Of a DNA stretch of 64,000 nt, positions 35,874-44,936 are shown piece by piece; within the stretch, counting starts at the first letter, position 1; every line of letters starts with the position of its first letter. The position numbers and the translations under genes are program-made. Origin of the DNA: Gracilibacillus suaedae (GTDB lineage: Bacteria > Bacillota > Bacilli > Bacillales > Amphibacillaceae); contig NZ_JAGFVL010000062.1 of the NCBI RefSeq assembly GCF_017599345.1, positions 186,001 through 250,000 on the forward strand, in the 5' to 3' direction. The notes below the pieces were generated by a model. The model searched no databases. It was not told where the DNA came from and was given only the letters and a program-made list of their open reading frames with translations.

Positions 35874-37508
35874 TTACGGAAGTGGAAAACGCGTTGATAC
35901 CAGATCTCTATTTAACTCAATTTTGTCTATAAAATCAGAAATTTTCTGATCCTGTGGCCATTGTATGATAGCGGTGAATCGTTGAACTAGTGAGGCAATA
36001 CCACAAACAACAAAAAGTTCAATACATGTACTAGCGTTAAAGTGATCTATAACCGGCTTGATAAATCGACGAGGTGTAATAAGAGGCATCTGGGCTGATA
36101 AATAAGCTAATTGTAAAGCAGCACGCTCTTCATCAGTAAATAATGTCTCCTCTCCTCCACGATTGCTAGCAATAGCAAAAGCATGTTTAATTCGCTTTAT
36201 TGTCTTTAACTTATCATTTGATACAAAATGTGCCATAAATGCTTCTGATTCCGCTAATTTAATGTGTTGTTTTTCAATATGTGAGACATAAGCCATTAAA
36301 TGCTTGATTTCTTCGGTTAATGGACTGCCTTCTTGTTGTGTCATTATTTCAGAGTAGAAATTGGTGTGTAAAGGGCGTAAATGGTTTGGAAAAGCTGGAA
36401 TCCAAGGAGGTATAACACCAAATCTTTGCTGGTTATAAGCGGAGTAGTCTCCAACATCTGCTTCATATTTTTTCATTATTTCGGCGATGCTAGGTCCTCC
36501 AACTGGCAAATCATGTGCCAAATTATTAGGGTTGAGTTCGCTCGTTACAGCATGCCTTCCTTCATCAATATTTAGACGCTGTTTTGCAGAGACAGCCCAT
36601 GCCCCTTCTATTTCCATGCCGACAAGGTCATTAAAAACATTTAGAAATCCAAATGCTGCACTTACTAGGGCTACAGACATAATTTGTTCATTCAAGTTAG
36701 AGGTGTCATGTTCGGAGTCAGCGGCAATGCGACGTAAACGGTCAAGATAGTGTGGAGGTACTTTGTTAAGGGATGACATGCTTGCTAAGTCAGCTAATGA
36801 TACCCAGTATTCGTCAAATGGGTTGTTGGAATTATATTGACCAATGCGAGCAAGTCGCAATTGTTCTATGGCACTCATAGATGATTCTCCCATTGTGGCA
36901 ACACTATGCACTTGGCAATAATTACACCCATGGGCATTTGATGTTGCATAACCAACAGCACACAGCATATCGGTACCGAGTATATCCTTTGCGGTTTGGA
37001 TAGTAGGCATATTATGACAGTATACAAAACGTTTATATACCTCCTGCCAATGATGCAAATAAACAAAAGTGTTAGGCCAGAAGCCAAAGAAATCTTTATA
37101 AAAATGTAAAATTGGCCATTGTTCAGGATCCCCACTTTTCGTTCCGTCACTCTCAGGGATATGGTTCATAAATTTAACGTCTTCTGCGCCACGAGCCAAT
37201 TCTTCAGAAGTGTATGCATCTACATTCAATTTGGGTTTATGACGGACGGAATGCATAATATCACGTAAATGACGTGTTTCCCACAGTTTTTTCAATTCGT
37301 CCGTACTACCAATAGGATAATCTCCAACAAATATTTGGGGTATAGTTGCTTTTCCACTGAAGAAAGTCACAGCGCTCTCGTAATGGGAATCTTCTACATC
37401 CAACCTAGTAAAGTAAAGAGAGCCTGCATCACGTAAGATTGATTTTGCTAGCTCAGATTCTAGATGATCCTTTCTGATAAACAAAGTAATGTAAGACTGA
37501 TTTTTCAA
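35874..37508 (-). CDS. Glutaredoxin-like / carboxymuconolactone decarboxylase-type (AhpD-like) fusion
   Basis: This 544-residue protein begins with a glutaredoxin-like segment (about 5-80; YITLFIRKDH, then ATIPQIFVGDYPIGSTDEL). The usual redox CxxC is missing: RKDH stands where CPYC is expected. An AhpD/CMD-like domain follows, with Cys195-Cys198 and His201 in HGCNYCQVHSVAT, the pattern of a peroxidase active site. The rest is helical and may hold a second, degenerate CMD copy (LAYLSAQMPLITPRR). It uses a TTG start after GAAAGGATGAG. A TetR gene is divergent, with a palindrome between them. A role in peroxide or electrophile defence is inference. Confidence 0.7.
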   Translation of the reverse strand: MKNQSYITLFIRKDHLESELAKSILRDAGSLYFTRLDVEDSHYESAVTFFSGKATIPQIFVGDYPIGSTDELKKLWETRHLRDIMHSVRHKPKLNVDAYTSEELARGAEDVKFMNHIPESDGTKSGDPEQWPILHFYKDFFGFWPNTFVYLHHWQEVYKRFVYCHNMPTIQTAKDILGTDMLCAVGYATSNAHGCNYCQVHSVATMGESSMSAIEQLRLARIGQYNSNNPFDEYWVSLADLASMSSLNKVPPHYLDRLRRIAADSEHDTSNLNEQIMSVALVSAAFGFLNVFNDLVGMEIEGAWAVSAKQRLNIDEGRHAVTSELNPNNLAHDLPVGGPSIAEIMKKYEADVGDYSAYNQQRFGVIPPWIPAFPNHLRPLHTNFYSEIMTQQEGSPLTEEIKHLMAYVSHIEKQHIKLAESEAFMAHFVSNDKLKTIKRIKHAFAIASNRGGEETLFTDEERAALQLAYLSAQMPLITPRRFIKPVIDHFNASTCIELFVVCGIASLVQRFTAIIQWPQDQKISDFIDKIELNRDLVSTRFPLP

Positions 37509-37539
37509 GTTCTTCTCATCCTTTCTAATATCATTTTTG

Positions 37540-37567
37540 TTAAAACGGAATTTTTATTCCGTTTTAA
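37540..37567. promoter_or_regulatory. Palindromic operator, probably for the adjacent TetR protein
   Basis: TTAAAACGGAAT and ATTCCGTTTTAA form a perfect 12-bp inverted repeat around TTTT, 32 bases before the CMD-fusion start. A half copy, TTCCGTTTT (37615-37623), lies four bases before a TATAAT box of the TetR gene. This arrangement would let one regulator control both directions. Confidence 0.65.
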
Positions 37568-37662
37568 TTGTATATCGGTAGCTGTTCACATGTCAACCAA
37601 AAAAGGAATCAATCTTCCGTTTTTGATATAATAAATAGGAATAGAGTAAAGGTGGGATTATC

Positions 37663-38268
37663 ATGAATTCTAATGATAAAGAAACTAACCAAATACATTT
37701 ATCAGTCCCTTCTGCTAGAAAGGACGCAAATCAGAATGTGACAAGGATTATGGCGGCTGCTAAATCTGTTTTTAAGGAAAAGGGTGCAGAAGCAAAAGTT
37801 GAAGAGATTGCAGCTAAGGCGGAGATTGGTGTCGGCACAGTGTATAGAAGGTTTATCAATAAAGAAAGATTAATATGGGCTGTAGGAATGGATGTTATTA
37901 AAGAGATTAGGGAGAAGCAGTTATTAGATGTTAATCTTCCAGTACCGGCAGATCAGAAAATCTGTTTGATTCTAGAGGAATTTTTATTATTACATCGTAA
38001 ATACGGTAAGCTTCATGAGATGCTTCTTCAATTATCAGAAGAGACTGAGTTTGGAGAGGAAATAAAACAAACGCTAACAGATGTGATACAGGTGGCAATA
38101 AAAGAAGGTCAAGAGCAAGGGATTTTTCGAAAACAGGATCCTGTGGTTTTAGAGGCATATATTCTTCACCTTGTTAATCCAAAGTTGATTTCTACACTTC
38201 GATATCATATACCAGTAGAGGAGATTCCGAAGACTATTTCAAAGTTTGTTTTAAAAGGGTTATCATAG
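37663..38268 (+). CDS. TetR-family regulator
   Basis: This 201-residue protein has a TetR helix-turn-helix near the N-terminus: RIMAAAKSVFKEKG, then KVEEIAAKAEIGVGTVYRRF. The C-terminal ligand domain resembles the SbtR-like group (FLLLHRKYGKLHEMLLQL). AAAGGTGGGAT precedes the ATG. It is divergent from the glutaredoxin/CMD fusion gene and probably represses it and itself through the palindrome at 37540. The ligand is unknown. Confidence 0.86.
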   Translation: MNSNDKETNQIHLSVPSARKDANQNVTRIMAAAKSVFKEKGAEAKVEEIAAKAEIGVGTVYRRFINKERLIWAVGMDVIKEIREKQLLDVNLPVPADQKICLILEEFLLLHRKYGKLHEMLLQLSEETEFGEEIKQTLTDVIQVAIKEGQEQGIFRKQDPVVLEAYILHLVNPKLISTLRYHIPVEEIPKTISKFVLKGLS

Positions 38269-38319
38269 CAACCCTTTTAAAACTTTCTATATCTTGAATA
38301 AACCATTATCTTGAACTTT

Positions 38320-38913
38320 TTACTTTCCTATTGTTGAATTAATCGGACCACGTCTTTCTAAAACTGTTAATTGTTTAGCCATATAATGAGGAGAATACTT
38401 CATTCCGCTTTGCACCCAATACTTTATTAGACCGATACTTGCAGAGGACACATAATGAACAATAATATCTTGTGGTATCTCCATGCTGCTTTTGTCTGGA
38501 ACGAGCATGTCTAATGTATCCGAAATAAAATGTTCAATTGATTTGGTCATTCGATCCTGGAATAAAGAAGCCCCATTTTCTCCAAGCATAATGTTGAAAA
38601 ACTTTCGGTGATCATAAACAAATTGGAAAAGATTTAGATAAACAACACTTGTTTCCTGTTTATGTGTAATTAAATCTTCTCTTTTTTTAGGTTCGACGGT
38701 TTCGATGAAATGTTGTAACATCTCTTTTATTGTCTGTTCTAGTAAATCATATTTATCATGATAATGTTGATAGAACGTTACTCGATTTACTTCTGCTTTT
38801 TCTGCAAGATTTCCAATCGTGATTGCATCAAATCCTTTCTCATCAATCAACTCCAGTAAAGCATTTTTAAGAAAACTTTTGGTTTTTTTCACTCGTGGGT
38901 CTATTTTTTTCAT
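38320..38913 (-). CDS. TetR/AcrR-family regulator
   Basis: This is a 197-residue TetR protein of the DhaS-like subgroup: KKTKSFLKNALLELIDEKG, then ITIGNLAEKAEVNRVTFYQHY with the recognition helix, and a helical C-terminal domain with YDHRKFFNIMLGENG. It is divergent from a flavin monooxygenase gene; a palindrome lies just downstream of that gene's -10 box, so it probably represses the monooxygenase. It converges with the preceding TetR gene. An AAAGGGCGGGAT site precedes the start. Confidence 0.86.
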   Translation of the reverse strand: MKKIDPRVKKTKSFLKNALLELIDEKGFDAITIGNLAEKAEVNRVTFYQHYHDKYDLLEQTIKEMLQHFIETVEPKKREDLITHKQETSVVYLNLFQFVYDHRKFFNIMLGENGASLFQDRMTKSIEHFISDTLDMLVPDKSSMEIPQDIIVHYVSSASIGLIKYWVQSGMKYSPHYMAKQLTVLERRGPINSTIGK

Positions 38914-39007
38914 TACATGATCCCGCCCTTTTGTTATTTAAATAATATAAAAGTTTACAAAGCTAAAATATCTGTTGTTTTAACTACATTATGTGAAGAA
39001 TCATCTA

Positions 39008-39058
39008 TTGCTGGAACCATTATTATGGCGCTATAATTTAATTATACAACATGTTGTA
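39008..39058 (+). promoter_or_regulatory. Monooxygenase promoter with palindromic operator
   Basis: TTGCTG (39008-39013) and TATAAT (39032-39037) lie 18 bases apart. The perfect 14-base palindrome TACAACATGTTGTA (39045-39058) covers the likely transcription start. This is a classic repressor position, and the divergent TetR protein is the natural candidate. Confidence 0.6.
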
Positions 39059-39130
39059 GTATAAATGCTTGTGATCTAAGGAAAATAGTCAATGGCCATT
39101 TTGTATTAATTCATGTTAGGAGAATATGCT

Positions 39131-40753
39131 ATGAAAAAAGTAAAAACAGATGTTGTGATTGTTGGTGCCGGACCAACCGGTTTAATGGCAGCTAATCAGT
39201 TAAATCGATATCAAGTTGATTATGTATGTCTGGAAAAACAAAAAGATCGCTCTTCCTTTTCTAAAGCTATGGGAATCCATGCTAGGTCAATGGAGATGTT
39301 TGATTTATCAGGATTTGTAGAAAAGTTTGTTGCACGGGGATACCCTGGAGAGGGTGCAAAAATGTATATTGGAAGCAAAAAAGAATCGATTTTAGGGTTA
39401 AATCAAATAGAAAGTAGGTTCCCATTCATGCTTGTGATTCCTCAAATGGAAACAGAAGAAATCTTAGAACGAAACCTTGAAATGAATGGTGGTAATATAA
39501 ATAGAGGGGAAGAGATTACAACATTAACTGTACATGATGGTGGAGTTAATGTAATGGTGAATAGTCATGACGAAACAATCGAGTATGAGGCGGAATATGT
39601 ATTAGCTTGTGATGGAGCTCATAGCAAAGTGAGAGAGTTAATGGAAGTGGACTTCGTAGGTAAAGGTGAAGGGAAGACTTTTTTTCTTGGTGATATTACA
39701 ACATCTTCTTTAGATCCTTCCATGATTACAGGTTATGTTAATGTAAGAGGTGCAACGGTCTTTTTTCCATACGCAGACGGAAAATTTAGAGTAGTTGGAC
39801 TTGATCTATCTATACAAGGAATGCCTTATAAAGATGAACTTACCTTACATGAACTGCAACAGCGAGTAAATTATGTGACTTCAGCTTCTATTAAAATAGA
39901 GAACGCTAACTGGCTCACTTATTTTGGAACCGCACATAAACAAGTTGAAAATTACAAAAAAGATCGAGTATTTTTTGTGGGAGATGCAGCCCATATTCAT
40001 AATCCACTCGGTGGTCAAGGGATGAATCTAGGACTACAAGATGCTACAAATATATGTTGGAAGCTGATGGCCGTTTTAGAAGGGTGTGCTGATCAGTCAC
40101 TGCTTCAAACCTATGATCAGGAAAGACGCCCCATTGCTAAACATATCATACAACAAACTAGCCGTTTGTTGCAGTTTATATCATTAGAAGGAACTAAAGG
40201 AAAGCTTCGAAATAATGTTAGTAAATGGTTACTTTCCAACTCACATTTCCAACAAAACATTGCAGAAACTTTATCGCATATTAAATATGACTATCACACG
40301 ACATCGTCTAGTCAGAATTTAGCAGATGATAAGTTGACCAAAAAATGCATACAACCGGGAGCAAGGACTCCTGATGTGAAATTCTTACTTGGAGGGAGCC
40401 CCGACAGGAGATTGTATCATTTGCTGCGGCAATATCCCTTCGTTTGCTTTGTATATATGGAAAGGCAAACGGAAGATATAATTGATAATGTAGATTTATT
40501 CATTGAAGAACTATGTACTAAATACGGTGATTTGATTACTACATTTTTGGTAGTAAAGGGTGGGGTGCCTCCTATAGAACGAGATAAGTTTGACATCATT
40601 CATGATGTGTTCCGAGAAGTTGAAAATAAATTAACGATGAATCATGGTCATACGATGTTAATCAGACCTGATGCACATGTTGCTCTTCATATATCAGAAT
40701 TTGACCCATTAGATACAGTAAAAAGAATAAACAGTTTTTTTCACTTTTCATGA
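39131..40753 (+). CDS. FAD-dependent aromatic hydroxylase-type monooxygenase
   Basis: This 540-residue class A flavoprotein has the dinucleotide motif VIVGAGPTGLMAANQL, the DG motif CDGAHSKVREL and the second FAD motif FFVGDAAHIHNPLGGQGMNLGLQD. The last 150 residues form the thioredoxin-like C-terminal domain seen in phenol hydroxylase-type enzymes. Such enzymes hydroxylate aromatic rings with NADPH and oxygen; they also modify antibiotics such as rifampicin or tetracycline. The substrate cannot be read. TTAGGAGAAT fits the ATG at 39131; the ATG at 39113 has no such site. It is controlled from the promoter at 39008. Confidence 0.86.
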   Translation: MKKVKTDVVIVGAGPTGLMAANQLNRYQVDYVCLEKQKDRSSFSKAMGIHARSMEMFDLSGFVEKFVARGYPGEGAKMYIGSKKESILGLNQIESRFPFMLVIPQMETEEILERNLEMNGGNINRGEEITTLTVHDGGVNVMVNSHDETIEYEAEYVLACDGAHSKVRELMEVDFVGKGEGKTFFLGDITTSSLDPSMITGYVNVRGATVFFPYADGKFRVVGLDLSIQGMPYKDELTLHELQQRVNYVTSASIKIENANWLTYFGTAHKQVENYKKDRVFFVGDAAHIHNPLGGQGMNLGLQDATNICWKLMAVLEGCADQSLLQTYDQERRPIAKHIIQQTSRLLQFISLEGTKGKLRNNVSKWLLSNSHFQQNIAETLSHIKYDYHTTSSSQNLADDKLTKKCIQPGARTPDVKFLLGGSPDRRLYHLLRQYPFVCFVYMERQTEDIIDNVDLFIEELCTKYGDLITTFLVVKGGVPPIERDKFDIIHDVFREVENKLTMNHGHTMLIRPDAHVALHISEFDPLDTVKRINSFFHFS

Positions 40754-41064
40754 TGGGTTTTTAACGTGATGTTAATTGACCTTAAGGATTCAACGGTATA
40801 TAGTGAAATATTTAAGAAAACTAACTATATATTCAAGTAAAAGCATTAACGGGGGATAATAAATCCTCCGTTAATTTTTATTAAATGCTTCTATTTTGTT
40901 TCTTGGTATAGAAAAACGTTCTTAATTCTGTTCATCCAATACTGATGGTTATCTTAATAACTTATAATGCTTATATGTAACATCTAATAAGGTTTTCTTT
41001 TTTGTCGAAAAGTATTGGTTTAATATAAGCTCAACAGCAAATATAATAGACTTGAGGTGATGGA
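40754..41064. other. Intergenic gap with a terminator
   Basis: ATTAACGGGGGA (40845-40856) pairs with TCCTCCGTTAAT (40864-40875), followed by T-rich sequence; this can end the monooxygenase transcript. The rest shows no gene and leads into the promoter of the small membrane protein. Confidence 0.5.
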
Positions 41065-41232
41065 ATGGAAATAACTATCAATATATGGGTATTTGTTATT
41101 GTGATGTTTATTTTATACATCGTAATCGAAACAGCAGTCAGACGAGGAATAAATTCCTCAGTAATAGGTAAGTATGTAGAACAAAAGCATTCACAGGTTA
41201 CGAAACCTGTTAAGAAAGATTTAGATGATTAA
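41065..41232 (+). CDS. Small membrane protein upstream of the malic enzyme
   Basis: A 55-residue frame starts at an ATG after TTGAGGTGATGGA. It has one hydrophobic helix (about 7-22, VFVIVMFILYIVIETA) and a charged tail with two Lys-rich stretches, ending KKDLDD. This is the shape of small single-pass Bacillus membrane proteins; I do not recognise the family. It ends 52 bases before the malic enzyme gene and may share its transcript. Confidence rests on the ribosome site and coherent protein character. Confidence 0.55.
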   Translation: MEITINIWVFVIVMFILYIVIETAVRRGINSSVIGKYVEQKHSQVTKPVKKDLDD

Positions 41233-41284
41233 TGGTAAGTTCTTTTTGTAATCCATACTTATAATCCTGAAGGAGGTTGTCCTT

Positions 41285-42679
41285 ATGCGTTCTAACATGC
41301 ATATTATTATCCGTCTGGAAATTGAAAAGGCGAAGGCAAATATCGGTCAAATCGCAACACTTATTCATGCAAATGATGCAGACTTGGTAGCAATTGATGT
41401 CAAAAAAGAGACACCTGAAAAAACGATTAGGGATATTACGATAAAAGTGAATGATGAACCAGGGCAATTAAAAGTGATTAAAGCTTTAAATGATAGTGAT
41501 GGAGTGTATGTGAAGCACATTTCTGATCGAACGTTCCTTGTTCATTTAGGTGGGAAGATCGATATTAAACCCAAATTGGATTTGAAAAACAGAGAACAAC
41601 TTTCCCATGTTTATACCCCTGAAGTAGCAAGGGTGTGTAATGCGATTAATGCTAACCCTTTATTAGCCTATAACTTAACGATCAAGAGTAATTCAGTTGC
41701 GGTAGTTTCAGATGGGACCGCTGTACTTGGATTAGGCGAAATCAGTCCAGAAGCAGCTATGCCTGTGATGGAAGGAAAGGCAATGTTATTTAAACGATTT
41801 GCTGATATTAATGCCTATCCCATCTGCCTTGATACGACAGATAAGGATGAAATTATTCGAACCATTAAAGCGATCAGTCCAGGATTTGGTGGAATTAATT
41901 TAGAAGACATCGGTTCTCCACAATGCTTTGAAATTGAAGAGACACTGAAACAAGAGTTAGATATCCCTGTTTTTCATGATGATCAGCATGGAACTGCTAT
42001 TGTTGTATTAGCAGGTATTTTGAATGCCTTAAAGCTTACCAAGAAAAGCTTGAAAGATTGTAAAATTGTCGTCTGTGGTGTCGGAGCAGCTGGTATTGCC
42101 ATAACCAAAATGCTTATAGCGGCTGGTGCTGAAAATATTATTGGGGTAGATAAGGAAGGCAGTATCACCCGTGATCATCAATATGATAATAAGATGTGGG
42201 AATGGTATGCGAATCATACTAATCCTGAGAAAGTAGATGCGTCCCTTTCTGAAGCGATGACAAATGCGGACATATTTATCGGTGTTTCTAGAGGGGATAT
42301 TTTAAAAGAAGAGGATTTGAAGAATATGGCGAAAGATCCGATCGTTTTTGCCTTAGCCAATCCAATACCGGAGATTTCACCAGACATAGCCCGTGACCAT
42401 GTCAGAGTCATGGCTACTGGAAGATCTGATTATCCGAATCAAGTTAACAACCTCCTTTGTTTTCCGGGTATATTTAGAGGTGCCTTGGACGCTAGAGCTT
42501 CTTCAATAAATGAACAGATGAAAGTAGCTGCAGCAGAGGCGATTGCAGCTACCATTGGATCAGATGAGTTAAGTGGGGATTACATTATCCCAGGTGTGTT
42601 TAATGAAAAAGTCGTAGAACGTGTAAGAGAAGCAGTTGTTCAAGCAGCCGTTGATAGCGGTGTATCAAGAAAAATATAA
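41285..42679 (+). CDS. NAD(P)-dependent malic enzyme with N-terminal ACT domain
   Basis: This 464-residue enzyme oxidatively decarboxylates malate to pyruvate. An ACT domain (about 4-80, [29 protein letters not shown]) likely gives allosteric control. The catalytic part has [28 protein letters not shown], the metal/substrate block [13 protein letters not shown] and the Rossmann motif [15 protein letters not shown]. Size and layout match B. subtilis YtsJ/MalS-type enzymes carrying an ACT head. AAGGAGGTTG precedes the ATG. With mqo at 15048 it gives the cell a second exit for malate. A terminator follows. Confidence 0.9.
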   Translation: MRSNMHIIIRLEIEKAKANIGQIATLIHANDADLVAIDVKKETPEKTIRDITIKVNDEPGQLKVIKALNDSDGVYVKHISDRTFLVHLGGKIDIKPKLDLKNREQLSHVYTPEVARVCNAINANPLLAYNLTIKSNSVAVVSDGTAVLGLGEISPEAAMPVMEGKAMLFKRFADINAYPICLDTTDKDEIIRTIKAISPGFGGINLEDIGSPQCFEIEETLKQELDIPVFHDDQHGTAIVVLAGILNALKLTKKSLKDCKIVVCGVGAAGIAITKMLIAAGAENIIGVDKEGSITRDHQYDNKMWEWYANHTNPEKVDASLSEAMTNADIFIGVSRGDILKEEDLKNMAKDPIVFALANPIPEISPDIARDHVRVMATGRSDYPNQVNNLLCFPGIFRGALDARASSINEQMKVAAAEAIAATIGSDELSGDYIIPGVFNEKVVERVREAVVQAAVDSGVSRKI

Positions 42680-43092
42680 TTTAAGACGGAGAAACTACTT
42701 ATCAGCTATGAAGCGGTGAGTAGTTTTTTTGTAATAAAGCTAAAAAGTATATAACAATTGATATCACAATTTTTTCAGAGATTTCCATGACATATTTTAG
42801 CGCTTTAATAGGATAATAATTCAAATTTCTAGCTCTCATTTATGTTGTAGAGCACCACCTAGCGAAGGCCGCCCACTTCCAGTCCTGTGGGATTCGTTTG
42901 TCCTGAAGATCCACTTTGTCGAGCGATTTTTGCTCTTTTTTCTTTTTAAGAAATCATGCTGTTGATAAGATAGGTGATAATAACTAACCAATGAAAATTA
43001 TTTTTTTTGCAAAACTTAACATTTCTTTTATGGTACTCAGTTATCATGAAATGTAAGATAAAAATCACTTCTATAAGGGGAGGAATATACAA
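42680..43092. repeat. Gap with terminator and dispersed repeat copy 3
   Basis: AAACTACT (42692-42699) pairs with AGTAGTTT (42719-42726) and a T run follows, ending the malic enzyme gene. At 42852-42919 lies a diverged copy of the repeat seen at 6085 and 10563: TAGCGAAGGC, AGTCCTGTGGGAT, CCTGAAGATCCACT. The remainder leads to the phnF promoter. No gene seen. Confidence 0.55.
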
Positions 43093-43812
43093 TTGTCAGT
43101 AGATATCGAATCAAAAATATTGGATGATCTGATGAAAAAAATAATCGATGAAAAATTTCATGAGAACGAGAAGCTTCCTTCTGAGAATGAACTTGCTGAA
43201 CAATATCGAGTTCCAAGGGCTACCGTTCGCAAGTCGTTAGCTAGACTGGAAGAGCGAGGGTTTATTTATTCCCTGCAAGGAGTTGGCAGATATGTTAAAC
43301 ATGAGTCATTCCGAGTCGAATTAAATTTAAATGGGAGGGCTAGTTTTACAGATAAAATGAAAAAGTCCGGTCACCAGCTGATTACAGAAAATCTTGGTTG
43401 TCAACGAATTGAATTTGATCAGAAAATTTATGATCGCCTATCAGCAGATTCCGAAGATATTGTTTATAAGATTAGCAGATTACGATTAATTCAGGATGAA
43501 CCCATTGCTATTCATCATTCTTATATCAGACAAAAGATGTTTCCAAATATTGAACAGGATGGTCCTGCTATTCAATCGATGTTTGCCTATTACAGAGAAC
43601 GAGGATATATGGAATTGATCAATGGATATAGCTTGCTTAGTGTTACTTTTCCCACACTTAAAGAACAACAATTACTGGCATGCCAAAGTATGGAACCATT
43701 GATTATGGTGGAGAGCAATTGTTTAGATGCCTCCTCTGACAAGGTATTAGAGCATACAAAGGTTTTATATCGCAGTAATAAATTTAAATACAATATTAGC
43801 TGGGATAATTGA
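43093..43812 (+). CDS. phnF: GntR/HutC-family regulator of the C-P lyase operon (PhnF)
   Basis: This 239-residue protein has a GntR winged helix (about 10-70; LPSENELAEQYRVPRATVRKSLARLEERG) and a UTRA ligand domain (about 90-235), as in the HutC group. It stands 74 bases upstream of phnG, and PhnF regulators occupy this position in many phn clusters, where they repress the genes until phosphate is short or a ligand appears. It uses a TTG start after GGGGAGGAATATACAA. The ligand is not known. It may be co-transcribed with the operon. Confidence 0.83.
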   Translation: MSVDIESKILDDLMKKIIDEKFHENEKLPSENELAEQYRVPRATVRKSLARLEERGFIYSLQGVGRYVKHESFRVELNLNGRASFTDKMKKSGHQLITENLGCQRIEFDQKIYDRLSADSEDIVYKISRLRLIQDEPIAIHHSYIRQKMFPNIEQDGPAIQSMFAYYRERGYMELINGYSLLSVTFPTLKEQQLLACQSMEPLIMVESNCLDASSDKVLEHTKVLYRSNKFKYNISWDN

Positions 43813-43886
43813 CCGATTTACAAAATCTTAACAAGACAGCAACTTGGCAACAAGATATGCTGAAGGTGTAAGGAGGTATAAGACAA

Positions 43887-44309
43887 ATGAAGCGAAAACA
43901 GCGAACAGAAATATTAATCCAAGATGGCGGTGTACTAGCCAAAGAATTAGCAGAGATTGTTATGCAAGACTATGAATATCATGAAATCGAAGAACCTCAC
44001 TACGGTTTAACCATGATCAAATTGAGAGAAACAGCAAAAAAGTCTCTGTTTTATCTTGGAGAGGTATTAGTAACAGAAGCAAAGGTTGAGGTTCATCAAT
44101 CGATCGGGATAGGAATTGTGATTGGAATGGAAGAAGAACTTGCTAAGCATTTAGCCATCATTGATGCAGCCTATCGGGCAGAATTACCAGAAACTGTTGA
44201 ATGGCAAGAGAAGTTGGAAGAAGTGGCCAAACAAATTTACCAGCAAAAAGTGAAACAACAAGCAGAAATTTTAAAGACGAAAGTAAATTTCGAAACGATG
44301 GAAGTTTAA
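43887..44309 (+). CDS. phnG: C-P lyase core subunit PhnG
   Basis: This 140-residue protein matches PhnG in size and in its N-terminal LAKELAEIVMQDYEY and central block (EEPHYGLTMIKLRETA, FYLGEVLVTEAKVEV). PhnG, H, I and J form the core complex; with PhnI it takes part in making the ribose 5-triphosphate-phosphonate adduct from ATP and alkylphosphonate. It is the first structural gene of the operon, with AAGGAGGTATA before the ATG. phnH follows after 24 bases. Confidence 0.88.
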   Translation: MKRKQRTEILIQDGGVLAKELAEIVMQDYEYHEIEEPHYGLTMIKLRETAKKSLFYLGEVLVTEAKVEVHQSIGIGIVIGMEEELAKHLAIIDAAYRAELPETVEWQEKLEEVAKQIYQQKVKQQAEILKTKVNFETMEV

Positions 44310-44333
44310 TATATATGGCCTGAGGTGATAGGA

Positions 44334-44936
44334 ATGATGATCGATCAAATTCATGATTTGCAGCAAGTTTACCGCAACATTCTTCACAGTATGTCTAGAC
44401 CAGGAAACATCTCCAAGTTGAATAGCATTACCAAAAAGCTGAAAGAAGAATTCCCATGTAATCATGCTTTCTTTTTATCAGCATTAACGTTTTTAGATGC
44501 AGAAGTAACCTTTCATGTTATAGCAAATGAAGTAAAAAAGGAAAGGTTAACAGAAATTATCTCATCTTACACAATGTCAAAAACAGATACGGTTGACCAA
44601 GCAGATTTTATTTTGATGCTACAGGATGCACCCGAATACCAAATAGAGCAAGCTTTCATAGAATGTAAGGTTGGCAATCTTCGTGATCCGCAACTATCCG
44701 CAACATGGATACTGGAAAGTGATCTTTTGTCTAATAGCGCTGGTCTTTCTTTGAGCGGTCCAGGCATCAATGGTGTTCAGCAACTGCAGACAGGGCTCAG
44801 TCCATCATTTTGGCAAAAAAGAAATGAGAAAGTAAAAGAGTATCCGTTGGGTATCGATGTCATATTAGCAGATTTCTCAAGCCAAGTAGCCTGTATTCCG
44901 CGAACAACATCTGTAATGATAACGGAGGTGGTCTAA
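44334..44936 (+). CDS. phnH: C-P lyase core subunit PhnH
   Basis: This 200-residue protein has the PhnH pattern: VYRNILHSMSRPGNI near the start, then LLSNSAGLSLSGPGINGV and PLGIDVILADFSSQVACIPRTT. PhnH shares a fold with PLP enzymes but binds no cofactor, and sits in the core complex. A GTG at 44325 is in frame but lies in the TGAGGTGATAGGA ribosome site, so the ATG at 44334 is chosen. Its stop shares one base with the phnI start, showing translational coupling. Confidence 0.88.
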   Translation: MMIDQIHDLQQVYRNILHSMSRPGNISKLNSITKKLKEEFPCNHAFFLSALTFLDAEVTFHVIANEVKKERLTEIISSYTMSKTDTVDQADFILMLQDAPEYQIEQAFIECKVGNLRDPQLSATWILESDLLSNSAGLSLSGPGINGVQQLQTGLSPSFWQKRNEKVKEYPLGIDVILADFSSQVACIPRTTSVMITEVV

